Shown here piece after piece: positions 44,421 to 52,414 of a DNA stretch of 64,000 nt. The stretch is from positions 310,001-374,000 of the forward strand of contig CAVTWY010000004.1 of NCBI GenBank assembly GCA_963738575.1, written 5' to 3'. Each line of letters opens with the position of its first letter. The first letter of the stretch is position 1. The position numbers were made by a program, and so were the translations under genes. This stretch comes from CAVTWY01 sp963738575 (GTDB lineage: Bacteria; Pseudomonadota; Gammaproteobacteria; Burkholderiales; Burkholderiaceae_C). The notes beneath the pieces are model-generated. The model saw nothing but the letters and a program-made list of their open reading frames with translations, made no database searches and had not been told where the DNA came from.

Positions 44421-45009
44421 GTGCGGCTCCCCGTTCGCGCGCCCAAGCCGCAGCCAAACGTTCCACTTTGGCCACCGCAACCCCGGCATCCAGGGCGTGG
44501 GCGACGTGCTTGCCGCCCAAGGCACCATGCTCGCGCAACCAGAAAACAAGCTTCTCGCTGGCGCCGAGGTCGCCGAGGGCTAGGCACACGGTGGCCACGG
44601 TATCCCGGTCCAGCGCAAGAAATGCCTGCGGGTAGTACAGCCGGTTGCCGATCTTCACCGCGAAGATCTCACCCCGGTCTGCTGCCGGAGCCAAAGCCTG
44701 CCGTGTGAGACCCCAGGCCTGGGCAAGTTGTTCGCCGAGAACCACGAGGCCATCCTTGACCCATTGCACTCGGGCTGCTTCTCCACGCGCGGTGGCGCTG
44801 ACCAGCCCACCGGATGCCGCAGACAGCGCCCCGGTGGGCAGCCTGGACTGCGCGGCGCGCGGCCCAGTAGCGCTGGCCTTTGGGGGCTGCAGCCCGTGGC
44901 GACTGACCACCAACCGAAGGCTGCCCAGATCTTCGCTGAGCCTCCCCACGGCCACTTCAAGCTGCGCGATACGGCGCAGGAGGACTGGGGTGCTGATATT
45001 GGTGCCCAT
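44401..45009 (-). CDS. Probable antitoxin partner of the RES toxin
   Basis: 202 residues. The C-terminal half (EQLAQAWGLTRQALAPAADR, IGNRLYYPQAFLALDRD) looks like the DNA-binding/antitoxin-fold part seen in partners of RES toxins. The N-terminal 70 residues may be a coiled coil (RRIAQLEVAVGRLSEDLGSL). Assignment is mainly by position and this C-terminal pattern. Confidence 0.65.
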   Translation of the reverse strand: MGTNISTPVLLRRIAQLEVAVGRLSEDLGSLRLVVSRHGLQPPKASATGPRAAQSRLPTGALSAASGGLVSATARGEAARVQWVKDGLVVLGEQLAQAWGLTRQALAPAADRGEIFAVKIGNRLYYPQAFLALDRDTVATVCLALGDLGASEKLVFWLREHGALGGKHVAHALDAGVAVAKVERLAAAWARERGAARVASAA

Positions 45010-45127
45010 GAGTGGATTCTAGGCAAATGAAAACAATAAAGCAACTGAAGAAAACGTAGCAAACGTTGAGTCCACAAAGCGATGCCCGCGCGGGCACGGG
45101 CAGTGTGCGGGGTTTGCGTTGCGCCAG

Positions 45128-45700
45128 CTACTGAAGCACCCAAACCCCTGCCGGCGGCGCATTGCGCCACACCGTTGACATGCGCGTCCAGCTCAACCGC
45201 CCTGCCATGGCCCCTGTGGGCAAATCAAACGGCGCGCGCGGTTGGTAGGTGTACTGCACCAAGCGCCGAGACGGGTCGGCGTTTAAAAACCGGCACACCG
45301 ACGCGATGGTGACGTCGCGCACGTCGCTTGGCAACGAGCGAAACGGCAGTGATGACACCAGCACCGTGCGCAGCGGCGCGCTATGGCACAACTCGTCCAG
45401 CACCTCGTGGGCCCACTGGGTGCGCACGTCCACTTCGGGGAAGGCTTCGCGCAGGTGGGCGGCCATGTCGGGCTGGGCTTCGATGGCGATCAGCGGTGTG
45501 TGGGCGTGGGTGTCACGAAGCTGTCGCGTGACGGCGCCAGTGCCTGCGCCCAGCTCGACCAGCAACGACGCGTGGTCGGCTTGGCGCGTCATGGCGCGTG
45601 CGAGCATGGGCGATGACGGCAAAATGGCGCCGGCCGTGGCCGGACGCTGCAGCGCGTGCCGCAAAAATAAACCAGGGTTCATCGGATATGGGTCTCGCAC
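45128..45700 (-). CDS. SAM-dependent methyltransferase, phospholipid N-methyltransferase-like
   Basis: 190 residues. ATAGAILPSSPMLARAMTRQ followed by SAM motif I LLVELGAGTGAVTRQL is characteristic of PmtA-like/RrmA-like enzymes, and VLVSSLPFRSLP is the post-motif segment. ATG 45700 or 45682 could start it. It probably methylates phosphatidylethanolamine at the membrane face; an rRNA-type role cannot be excluded. Confidence 0.75.
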   Translation of the reverse strand: MRDPYPMNPGLFLRHALQRPATAGAILPSSPMLARAMTRQADHASLLVELGAGTGAVTRQLRDTHAHTPLIAIEAQPDMAAHLREAFPEVDVRTQWAHEVLDELCHSAPLRTVLVSSLPFRSLPSDVRDVTIASVCRFLNADPSRRLVQYTYQPRAPFDLPTGAMAGRLSWTRMSTVWRNAPPAGVWVLQ

Positions 45701-45758
45701 ACAAGCAGCGTCAAAGCGAAGAGCCTAACCGACGTGCGGTGGGGCAAGGATGGCGGCG

Positions 45759-47180
45759 TCAAAGCGCAAAAATCTTTCCGGGGTTCATGATATTTTGAGG
45801 ATCCATCGCCAGCTTGATGCTGCGCATGGTGGCCACTGCGCCGACGCCGGCTTCTTCCAGCAAGTAGCCCTGTTTGTGCATGCCAACGCCGTGCTCGCCT
45901 GTGCAGGTGCCTTGCAGCGCGATGGCCTTGCGCACCATGCGCTGGCTCATTTGCTCGGCAGCCGCCAGCTCGGAAGGCTGGGTCGGGTCGATCAAGTAGC
46001 CCACATGAAAGTTGCCGTCGCCCACATGGCCCACGATGAAGTATGGCAAGCCCGAGGCTTCGACGTCGGCCACCGAGTGGTTGATGATCTCGGCCAAGCT
46101 TGAGATGGGCACGCAGGTGTCTGTGCTCATGCAGCGGCAGCCGGGGCGCGACTGAACCGCAGCGTAGTAGGCTCGGTGGCGCGCCGTCCACAGCTTGGTG
46201 CGCGCCTCGGGGGTGGTGGCCCATTCAAAGGCCTGACCACCATGCTCGCTGGCAATGGTCTGCACCGTTTGGGCTTGCTCGGCCACGCTGGCCGCGCTGC
46301 CATGAAACTCCATCAGCAGCATGGCCGACTCGGGCAGCGTTAGCTTTTCGTAGCGGTTGACCACCCGCACGGCGTTGACATCAATCAGCTCGCAGCGCGC
46401 AATGGGCACGCCCATTTGAATGATCTGGATGGTGGTTTGCACCGCGTCGTTGATGCTCGGGAACGAGCAAACCGCCGCGCTCACCGCCTCGGGCAACGGG
46501 TACAGCTTGAGCGTGATCTCGGTGATGACGCCCAGCGTGCCCTCGCTGCCGATGTACAAACGGGTGAGGTCGTAGCCGGCGCTGGACTTGCGCGCCCGGG
46601 TACCGGTGCGAATCACCTCACCGCTGGGCGTCACCACCTTGAGGCCCAGGGTGTTTTCACGCATGGTGCCGTAGCGCACGGCGTTGGTGCCACTGGCGCG
46701 CGTGGCGCACATGCCCCCCAGTGATGCGTTGGCGCCAGGGTCGATGGGGAAGAACAAGCCCAGGTGGCGCACCTCTTGGTTGAGTTGCTCGCGCGTTACG
46801 CCGGGCTCCACCGTCACCGTCATGTCGTCGGCGTGCACCTGCAGCACTTTGTTCATGCGCGATACGTCGAGCGTGATGCCACCTTGAACAGCCAGCAAAT
46901 GGCCTTCAAGTGACGAGCCCACGCCAAATGGGATGACAGGCACCGCGTACTTGGCCGCTTGCTGCACCGCCGCCACCACGTCGTCTACGCTTTCGCAAAA
47001 CACCACGGCGTGTGGCGGTGTGGGGTCGTAGGGGGATTCGTCGCGGCCGTGCTGGTCGCGCACGGCCTGCGCCGTGCTGAAGCGTGTGCCAAAGTGGGCG
47101 GCCAGGGCGTCAAGCATGGCCTGGGGCGGCACCCGCATCTCAAACGCGGGCAGGGCAAAACTGGGCAAGGGAGCGTTCAT
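45759..47180 (-). CDS. FAD-linked oxidase, D-lactate/glycolate dehydrogenase-like
   Basis: 473 residues from ATG 47180, with AAAGGA six bases before. The PCMH-type FAD domain includes VIPFGVGSSLEGHLLAVQGG and FPIDPGANASLGGMCATRAS; the C-terminal domain ends TGEHGVGMHKQGYLLEEAG and MNPGKIFAL. It transfers electrons from a 2-hydroxy acid to the respiratory chain. The single-subunit form suggests D-lactate. A decayed copy of its end lies at 43637. Confidence 0.85.
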   Translation of the reverse strand: MNAPLPSFALPAFEMRVPPQAMLDALAAHFGTRFSTAQAVRDQHGRDESPYDPTPPHAVVFCESVDDVVAAVQQAAKYAVPVIPFGVGSSLEGHLLAVQGGITLDVSRMNKVLQVHADDMTVTVEPGVTREQLNQEVRHLGLFFPIDPGANASLGGMCATRASGTNAVRYGTMRENTLGLKVVTPSGEVIRTGTRARKSSAGYDLTRLYIGSEGTLGVITEITLKLYPLPEAVSAAVCSFPSINDAVQTTIQIIQMGVPIARCELIDVNAVRVVNRYEKLTLPESAMLLMEFHGSAASVAEQAQTVQTIASEHGGQAFEWATTPEARTKLWTARHRAYYAAVQSRPGCRCMSTDTCVPISSLAEIINHSVADVEASGLPYFIVGHVGDGNFHVGYLIDPTQPSELAAAEQMSQRMVRKAIALQGTCTGEHGVGMHKQGYLLEEAGVGAVATMRSIKLAMDPQNIMNPGKIFAL

Positions 47181-47234
47181 CGGCATCCTTTCACGGATTG
47201 GTCATTTTGGCATGCTGGGGCCGGACTGGTTACG

Positions 47235-47837
47235 ATGCTGTCCACACCCGATGGAGTTCACTTGGCCAATCGATTGACACAAATAGCAACCCGCACTGGC
47301 GACGACGGCACCACCGGCCTGGGCGACGGCACCCGCGTGCCCAAATCCGACCCACGCGTGGTGGCCATGGGCGACGTGGACGAGCTCAACTCGCACCTGG
47401 GCGTGCTGCTGGCCGAGCCCCTGCCCGATGGCGTTCGCGACTTGCTGGTGATGATCCAGCACGAACTGTTCAACTTGGGCGGCGAGTTGTCAATCCCAGG
47501 CTACACCCTGCTCAAGCCCGAGGCCGTGGCGGCACTGGACGCGGCACTAGAACTGCACAACGCCGCCTTGCCCAGGCTGAAAGAATTCATCTTGCCCGCA
47601 GGCACGCGCAGTGCGGCGCTGGCGCATGTGGCGCGCTCGGTGGCGCGGCGAGCCGAACGCGCGGTGGTGACGCTGGGCGCGCAAAGTGCGGTGCGGGACG
47701 AACCACGGCAGTTTCTCAACCGCTTGTCTGACTTGCTGTTTGTTCTGGCACGCGTGCTCAACCGTGCCAATTTGGACGGGCTGGGTGGGGACGATGTTTA
47801 TTGGCGCAGTGAGAAGTTGGGGCGGGAGGGAGGGTGA
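47235..47837 (+). CDS. Corrinoid adenosyltransferase, PduO type
   Basis: 200 residues from ATG 47235; a TTG at 47262 is the start that homologues would suggest (LANRLTQIATRTGDDGTTGL). ATP site GDDGTTGLGDGTRVPKSDPR, then GDVDELNSHLGVLLAE and the terminal VARRAERAVVTL and LNRLSDLLFVLAR are diagnostic. The enzyme adds the adenosyl group to cob(I)alamin. It diverges from the FAD oxidase. Confidence 0.9.
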   Translation: MLSTPDGVHLANRLTQIATRTGDDGTTGLGDGTRVPKSDPRVVAMGDVDELNSHLGVLLAEPLPDGVRDLLVMIQHELFNLGGELSIPGYTLLKPEAVAALDAALELHNAALPRLKEFILPAGTRSAALAHVARSVARRAERAVVTLGAQSAVRDEPRQFLNRLSDLLFVLARVLNRANLDGLGGDDVYWRSEKLGREGG

Positions 47838-47881
47838 TTGGCTTCCGTCGCGCCCGCCCAGCTTGGCGGCGATAGCGACCA

Positions 47882-48115
47882 TCACAGCGTGGAATGGTGG
47901 TCGGCGAACGAGCCGATGGCGTCGTGCAAAGCGTTCCAGTCGTTGGCGCATCGGTTGGCCGCCAGTGATGGGTGCGCTTGCCCGCTAACGGTGCGTTGAT
48001 TGACATGGGTAGCAGCCTTGTGAAGTGACACAAGCAGCATGTCCACGAGCAGGGACCGATCCTTTGTAGCAAGTGCCTTGCCGCCGGGAGCTGGCTCAGT
48101 TACTTGGTCGCGCAT
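47882..48115 (-). CDS. Small uncharacterised protein
   Basis: 77 residues (MRDQVTEPAPGGKALATKDR). The helix-rich middle LLVDMLLVSLHKAATHVNQR and C-terminal ALHDAIGSFADHHSTL look protein-like, but I know no family. It stands alone between two well-supported genes. Low confidence. Confidence 0.35.
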   Translation of the reverse strand: MRDQVTEPAPGGKALATKDRSLLVDMLLVSLHKAATHVNQRTVSGQAHPSLAANRCANDWNALHDAIGSFADHHSTL

Positions 48116-48309
48116 AAGAAACCCTCATTTGCTGTGCACCAGTTTACTGTGCCACTGCACACGTTGACTTGTGACGCCGAGTTTATGCAGATGCCTTAAA
48201 TGGGGTCAGATCCTTGTTATAGGAGTTTGCGCTAACTTACGCTTTGGTCGCCAAAAATCAGCAGAATTGTTTAGCATGTAGGTACCGCTGACACCCCAAA
48301 GCGAGAGCC

Positions 48310-48828
48310 ATGGACCCACAAATGATTGACGCCCTGGAGGGCGCAAGCAGCCTGCAGCTGTACCAGCTCAAGGCCGTGATCGAAGGCATGCTGGCCGACC
48401 CAAAACGCAACCTGGCCGCCCGCTCGAACTTGCACCTTGGTCAGGCTGTGGAGTTTGTGGATTTTCGCGACGGGCAAATGCGGCTGGGCAAAATCATTGG
48501 CATGCGGGACACCCAGGCCACAGTGATGGAGCAAGGCACCAAGCGAACCTGGAAGATCCCCTGCTTGGCGATGCAACGCCGCACCGAAACCCAACGCCCC
48601 AGCGAGCAAGAGCCGTACGTGCCGCCACCCGAGCCCGCCGTTGCGGCCACCAAGGCGCGTGAGTTTCAGCGCGGTGACACCGTCACGTTTGACGACCGCG
48701 ACGGCCGCTGCATCAACGGCGTGATCGTGCGCATCAACCAGCGCACCGCCACCATCGGCACTGCCAAGGCCGCCGACGGCACGTGGCGCGTGCCGTTTCA
48801 CATGCTGCGCCATGTGCTGGAGGTTTAA
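48310..48828 (+). CDS. Conserved protein with two SH3-like repeats
   Basis: 172 residues (MDPQMIDALEGASSLQLYQL). Two similar segments, HLGQAVEFVDFRDGQMRLGK and QRGDTVTFDDRDGRCINGVI, each followed by a Trp-containing end (TWKIP, TWRVP), suggest tandem KOW/SH3-like barrels joined by a Pro-rich linker. Such folds often bind nucleic acid. No function is known to me. Confidence 0.6.
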   Translation: MDPQMIDALEGASSLQLYQLKAVIEGMLADPKRNLAARSNLHLGQAVEFVDFRDGQMRLGKIIGMRDTQATVMEQGTKRTWKIPCLAMQRRTETQRPSEQEPYVPPPEPAVAATKAREFQRGDTVTFDDRDGRCINGVIVRINQRTATIGTAKAADGTWRVPFHMLRHVLEV

Positions 48829-49106
48829 CTGGCAGGAGCCATAGCAGGCGCGGCGGCAACGGATGGTGCCCGCTGGGCATACCAAGCGTGGATGAGGCCC
48901 GTCTGCAAAAACAAAACGGGCGGCTCAAAGCCACCCGAAGCGATGTGGGCGCCAACTTGCGCCACCGGCAGCACCATTCGTCGTTGTCGAACTCGAAGGC
49001 ACGGCCTCAAAAGCCGTCTTGGTGGCCCAACTTCTGCTCTGGCCCATGACAGTTCTTGCCATTTCATGCCATATGTGGCACGCTAAAGGGGAACAGGAGG
49101 TCACCC

Positions 49107-49367
49107 ATGCAAAGCATGAACATTTCGCTGCCCGATCCGCTCAAGCAATTTGTGGACGGCCAGATTTCGACCGGACGCTACAGCAGTGCCAGCGAATACG
49201 TCCGCGAGTTGATCCGCAACGACGAGAAGCGCAAGGCCGAAGAACAGCTTGAGGCGATGCTGCTGGAAGGCCTGTCCGGCACGGAAACCGAATTGACCCC
49301 GGCGGACTGGACGGCCATCCGCAAGGAAGCCTTGGCAAAGGTTGGAGCGCGAAGGCAAAAGCGTTGA
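49107..49367 (+). CDS. parD: ParD-type antitoxin
   Basis: 86 residues from ATG 49107 (MQSMNISLPDPLKQFVDGQI). The ribbon-helix-helix motif SSASEYVRELIRNDEKRKAE is the ParD core. The stop TGA overlaps an ATG that begins a ParE-like reading frame (TGATG). The matching toxin is truncated. Confidence 0.85.
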   Translation: MQSMNISLPDPLKQFVDGQISTGRYSSASEYVRELIRNDEKRKAEEQLEAMLLEGLSGTETELTPADWTAIRKEALAKVGARRQKR

Positions 49368-49399
49368 TGCCGACGGTTACCAAGCGTGAGGCGGCGCAT
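49367..49399 (+). pseudogene. Truncated ParE toxin start
   Basis: ATG 49367 reads MPTVTKREAAH, the standard ParE opening, then runs into unrelated sequence (frame open to 49540) that overlaps the 3' end of aroG in antisense. Everything after about 11 codons is missing. This indicates a deletion joining parE to the aroG tail. Confidence 0.65.
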
Positions 49400-50672
49400 T
49401 TAAAAATTGCGAATCCACTTCACCCCACTGGAGCGACAGGCCCTTACCGATCGTCGGACGTCGCCACTGAGCTGAAAGAGACCCATCAAAGCCTAGGGCC
49501 GCGCCCGTCACCCCCTCACCCCCTCCCCTCCGCCCCCTAACCGCCTCACTCAACCCCTCCAACACCCCCACCGTGTCCTCCCACCCCAAACAAGCATCCG
49601 TGATGCTTTGCCCATAAACCAGCAACCCAGGGTCGTCCACCCCCGCGCTGTATTTCTGCGCGCCCGCCACCAGGTGGCTTTCAATCATGGCGCCAAAGAT
49701 GCAGCGGTTGCCGGCTGCGATTTGTGCGGCCACGTCGCGGGCCACGTCGCGCTGGCGTTCGTGTTGTTTGCTGGCATTGGCGTGGCTGAAGTCCACCATC
49801 AGGTTGCACGTCAGCTTGGCGGCTTCGATTTCTTCGCAGGCGCGTTTGACGTTGGCGGCGTCGTAGTTGGGGGTTTTGCCGCCGCGCAAGATGACGTGGC
49901 AGTCGCTGTTGCCGGCGGTCGAGACGATGGCCACCTGGCCGTTTTTGTGCACTGACAAAAAGTGGTGGGGCTGGGATGCAGCCTGGATGGCGTCGATGGC
50001 GATTTTTAAGTTGCCGTCGGTGCCGTTTTTGAAGCCGATGGGCGCTGACAGGCCTGATGCGAGTTCGCGGTGCACTTGGCTCTCGGTCGTGCGCGCGCCG
50101 ATGGCGCCCCAGGCAATCAGGTCACCAATGTATTGCGGGCTGATGGCGTCCAAAAACTCGCTGCCCGCGGGCACGCCCAGGCGGTTGATGTCCATCAACA
50201 ATTGGCGGGCGATGCGCAGGCCTTCGTGAATTCGGTAGGTTTCGTCCAGGTACGGGTCGTTGATCAGGCCCTTCCAGCCCACGGTGGTGCGGGGCTTCTC
50301 AAAATAGACGCGCATCACGATCTCCAGCGTGTCGGCGTGGCGCGCGCGCTCTAGTTTGAGCTTGCGTGCGTACTCCAGCGCGGCGGCTGGGTCGTGGATG
50401 GAGCATGGCCCCACCACCACCAACAAGCGATCGTCGGCGCGCTGCATGATGTTGCGGATGGCCAGGCGCGTCTTGGCCACCAGCGACTCGATCGGCGTGC
50501 CACTGATCGGAAAGAACCTGATCAAGTGCTCGGGCGGAGGCAGGGTCACCACGTCGAGGATCCGCAAGTCGTCGGTGTCGCTGGTTTTTTCATTGGCGTT
50601 GTAGGCACCCAGTGACGAAGGCGTTGAATGGGGCGTCGAGGGGGGCGACAAGGGCAATGGGTTGGTTGGCAT
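49377..50672 (-). CDS. aroG: 3-deoxy-7-phosphoheptulonate (DAHP) synthase
   Basis: 431 residues from ATG 50672 (MPTNPLPLSPPSTPHSTPSS). The AroG/AroF core is complete: VVGPCSIHDPAAALEYA, YFEKPRTTVGWKGLINDP, PAGSEFLDAISPQY and VDFSHANASKQH. It makes DAHP from PEP and erythrose-4-phosphate at the head of the shikimate pathway. Family proteins end near LSEAVRGRRGG; here about 45 extra residues follow, coinciding with the parE deletion scar. The gene is preceded by a Phe/Tyr leader peptide and a terminator. Confidence 0.92.
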   Translation of the reverse strand: MPTNPLPLSPPSTPHSTPSSLGAYNANEKTSDTDDLRILDVVTLPPPEHLIRFFPISGTPIESLVAKTRLAIRNIMQRADDRLLVVVGPCSIHDPAAALEYARKLKLERARHADTLEIVMRVYFEKPRTTVGWKGLINDPYLDETYRIHEGLRIARQLLMDINRLGVPAGSEFLDAISPQYIGDLIAWGAIGARTTESQVHRELASGLSAPIGFKNGTDGNLKIAIDAIQAASQPHHFLSVHKNGQVAIVSTAGNSDCHVILRGGKTPNYDAANVKRACEEIEAAKLTCNLMVDFSHANASKQHERQRDVARDVAAQIAAGNRCIFGAMIESHLVAGAQKYSAGVDDPGLLVYGQSITDACLGWEDTVGVLEGLSEAVRGRRGGGEGVTGAALGFDGSLSAQWRRPTIGKGLSLQWGEVDSQFLNAPPHAW

Positions 50673-50706
50673 GGTGGTGTTCAACGTTGGCGGGCCAGAA
50701 AAAGCA

Positions 50707-50731
50707 AAACCGCCGGGGGTGCCGGCGGTTT
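50707..50731 (-). terminator. Intrinsic terminator (attenuator) before aroG
   Basis: On the minus strand, AAACCGCCGG-CACCC-CCGGCGGTTT is a perfect 10-bp stem with a 5-base loop, followed by TGCTTTTT. It lies 27 bases after the leader-peptide stop and 35 before the aroG ATG. The leader segment CGGCGG (50781-50786) can pair with the terminator's 5' arm (CCGCCG), giving an antiterminator when the ribosome stalls. Confidence 0.8.
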
Positions 50732-50757
50732 GAAGGGGTGGGGCGCTGGTTGGGTGG

Positions 50758-50841
50758 TTACCGTGCGCTAGCCTCTCCATCCGCCGTGCGGTGCGAGAAC
50801 GCAAAATACGCAAAATAAAACGGCGCGGATGGGCGATGCAT
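50758..50841 (-). CDS. Phe/Tyr leader peptide controlling aroG
   Basis: 27 codons, ATG 50841 to TAA 50758, starting MHRPSAPFYFAYFAF. Six of eight residues in FYFAYFAF are Phe or Tyr, and an intrinsic terminator follows; this is the layout of translational attenuation by charged tRNA-Phe and tRNA-Tyr. A promoter-like TTGACA (50873-50878) and TGCTACATT (-10 at 50848-50853) lie just upstream, placing the RNA start at or near the ATG, so the leader may be read from a leaderless mRNA. Spacing of 19 between -35 and -10 is longer than ideal. Confidence 0.8.
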   Translation of the reverse strand: MHRPSAPFYFAYFAFSHRTADGEASAR

Positions 50842-50847
50842 GTTTTG

Positions 50848-50878
50848 AATGTAGCACGGGGCCATGCGGCCGTGTCAA
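50848..50878 (-). promoter_or_regulatory. Putative aroG leader promoter
   Basis: Perfect -35 TTGACA overlapping the tldD stop codon, and an extended -10 TGC-TACATT 19 bases later. The predicted start coincides with the leader-peptide ATG. Confidence 0.55.
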
Positions 50879-52347
50879 GCGGTGCCGCCCACCGTCAGGC
50901 CGTCGATGCGCAAGGTGGGTTGGCCCACACCCACGGGCACGCTTTGCCCGTCTTTGCCACACACGCCCACGCCGGTGTCCAGCGCCATGTCGTTGCCGAT
51001 CATGCTCACACGCGTCAGCGCATCGGGGCCACTGCCGATCAATGTGGCGCCTTTGACGGGGTAGGCGATTTTGCCGTTTTCAACCCAAAAAGCCTCGCTG
51101 GCCGAAAACACAAACTTGCCGGTGGTGATGTCCACCTGGCCGCCCGCAAAGTTGGTGGCGTACAGGCCGCGTTTGACGCCCGCCAAAATCTCTTCTTTGG
51201 TTTTGTCGCCACCCAGCATGTAGGTGTTGGTCATGCGCGGCATGGGCACGTGGGCGTAACTTTCGCGGCGCCCGTTGCCGGTGGGGCTAACCTTCATCAA
51301 GCGTGCATTCATGGCGTCTTGGATGTAGCCCTTCAAGATGCCGTCTTCGATCAACACGGTGCGCTCGGTGGCGCGGCCTTCGTCGTCCACGTTGAGGCTG
51401 CCACGACGGTCGGGCAAGGTGCCGTCGTCCAGCACGGTGACGCCTTTGGCGGCCACGCGCTGGCCGATGCGCCCGGTGAAAGCGCTTGAGCCTTTGCGGT
51501 TGAAGTCGCCTTCCAGCCCGTGGCCGATGGCCTCGTGCAGCAACACGCCAGGCCAGCCTGGGCCCAACACCACGGTCATCTCGCCAGCAGGCGCGGGGCG
51601 TGCCTCGAGGTTGGTGAGGGCAGCCGTGACGGCGTGGTCAACGTACGAGGCAATCACGTCGTCCTTGAAGTAGTCAAGCCCAAAGCGCCCACCACCACCA
51701 CCCGAGCCAACCTCGCGCCGCACTTGCCCGGCCACGGTTTGTTCGGCAATCACGGTGACGCTCAGGCGCACCATGGGGCGCACGTCGGCGGCGCGGGTGC
51801 CGTCGGCGCGGGCGATGAACACCACCTCGTGCTCTGCCGCCACACCCGCCATCACTTGCACGATGCGGGGGTCGCGGGCGCGGGCGAGCTTTTCAACCTT
51901 TTCAAGCAAGGCCACTTTTTGCGCGCTGTCCATCGACGCGATGGGGTCGGCAGGGCCGTAGAGCTTGCGGCTGGTGGCCACGCGCGTGCCGCCCACTTTG
52001 ACGCGGCGTGACTGGCCGGCGCTGGCAATGGTGCGCACCGTGCGTGCCGCATCCATCAACGACGCAACACCGATGTCGTCGCTGTAGGCAAAAGCTGTCT
52101 TGGTGCCGGCCACGGCGCGCACGCCAACACCTTGGTCGATGCTGAAGCTGCCGCTCTTGACGATGCCCTCTTCCAGGCTCCAGCCTTCGCTGCGCGTGGT
52201 TTGAAAGTACAGGTCGGCGTCGTCGATGCGGTGCTCTGCCATGGTGGCCAACGCGCGTGCAATCGCGGCTTCGTCAACGCCGTAGGGGGCCAGCAATAGG
52301 GCTTCGGCTTGCGCCATGCGCTCGAGGGTGGGTTCGCGTGAAATCAT
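50875..52347 (-). CDS. tldD: Metalloprotease TldD
   Basis: 490 residues from ATG 52347 (MISREPTLERMAQAEALLLA). The Zn-site motif HEAIGHGLEGDFNRKG, the segment GVCGKDGQSVPVGVGQPTLR at the end, and YFQTTRSEGWSLEEGIVKSG at the start are characteristic. TldD works with TldE (PmbA) to cleave leader peptides such as microcin precursors and to degrade CcdA. No tldE is seen in this window. Confidence 0.93.
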   Translation of the reverse strand: MISREPTLERMAQAEALLLAPYGVDEAAIARALATMAEHRIDDADLYFQTTRSEGWSLEEGIVKSGSFSIDQGVGVRAVAGTKTAFAYSDDIGVASLMDAARTVRTIASAGQSRRVKVGGTRVATSRKLYGPADPIASMDSAQKVALLEKVEKLARARDPRIVQVMAGVAAEHEVVFIARADGTRAADVRPMVRLSVTVIAEQTVAGQVRREVGSGGGGGRFGLDYFKDDVIASYVDHAVTAALTNLEARPAPAGEMTVVLGPGWPGVLLHEAIGHGLEGDFNRKGSSAFTGRIGQRVAAKGVTVLDDGTLPDRRGSLNVDDEGRATERTVLIEDGILKGYIQDAMNARLMKVSPTGNGRRESYAHVPMPRMTNTYMLGGDKTKEEILAGVKRGLYATNFAGGQVDITTGKFVFSASEAFWVENGKIAYPVKGATLIGSGPDALTRVSMIGNDMALDTGVGVCGKDGQSVPVGVGQPTLRIDGLTVGGTA

Positions 52348-52414
52348 GCGGCCCATTCTAGGCCGCGCCCTGCTGCGCCCTGGCTGCCGTGCCGTCTTGG
52401 CCTTTTGCTGGGGC

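Noticed and set aside
48825..49067. 80-codon minus-strand frame between the SH3-like gene and parD
   Set aside because: Proline and alanine-rich with no family resemblance; the region is likely non-coding.
49377..50813. Upstream 47-codon extension of the aroG frame
   Set aside because: It runs through the attenuator hairpin and leader region; ATG 50672 after the terminator is the sensible start.
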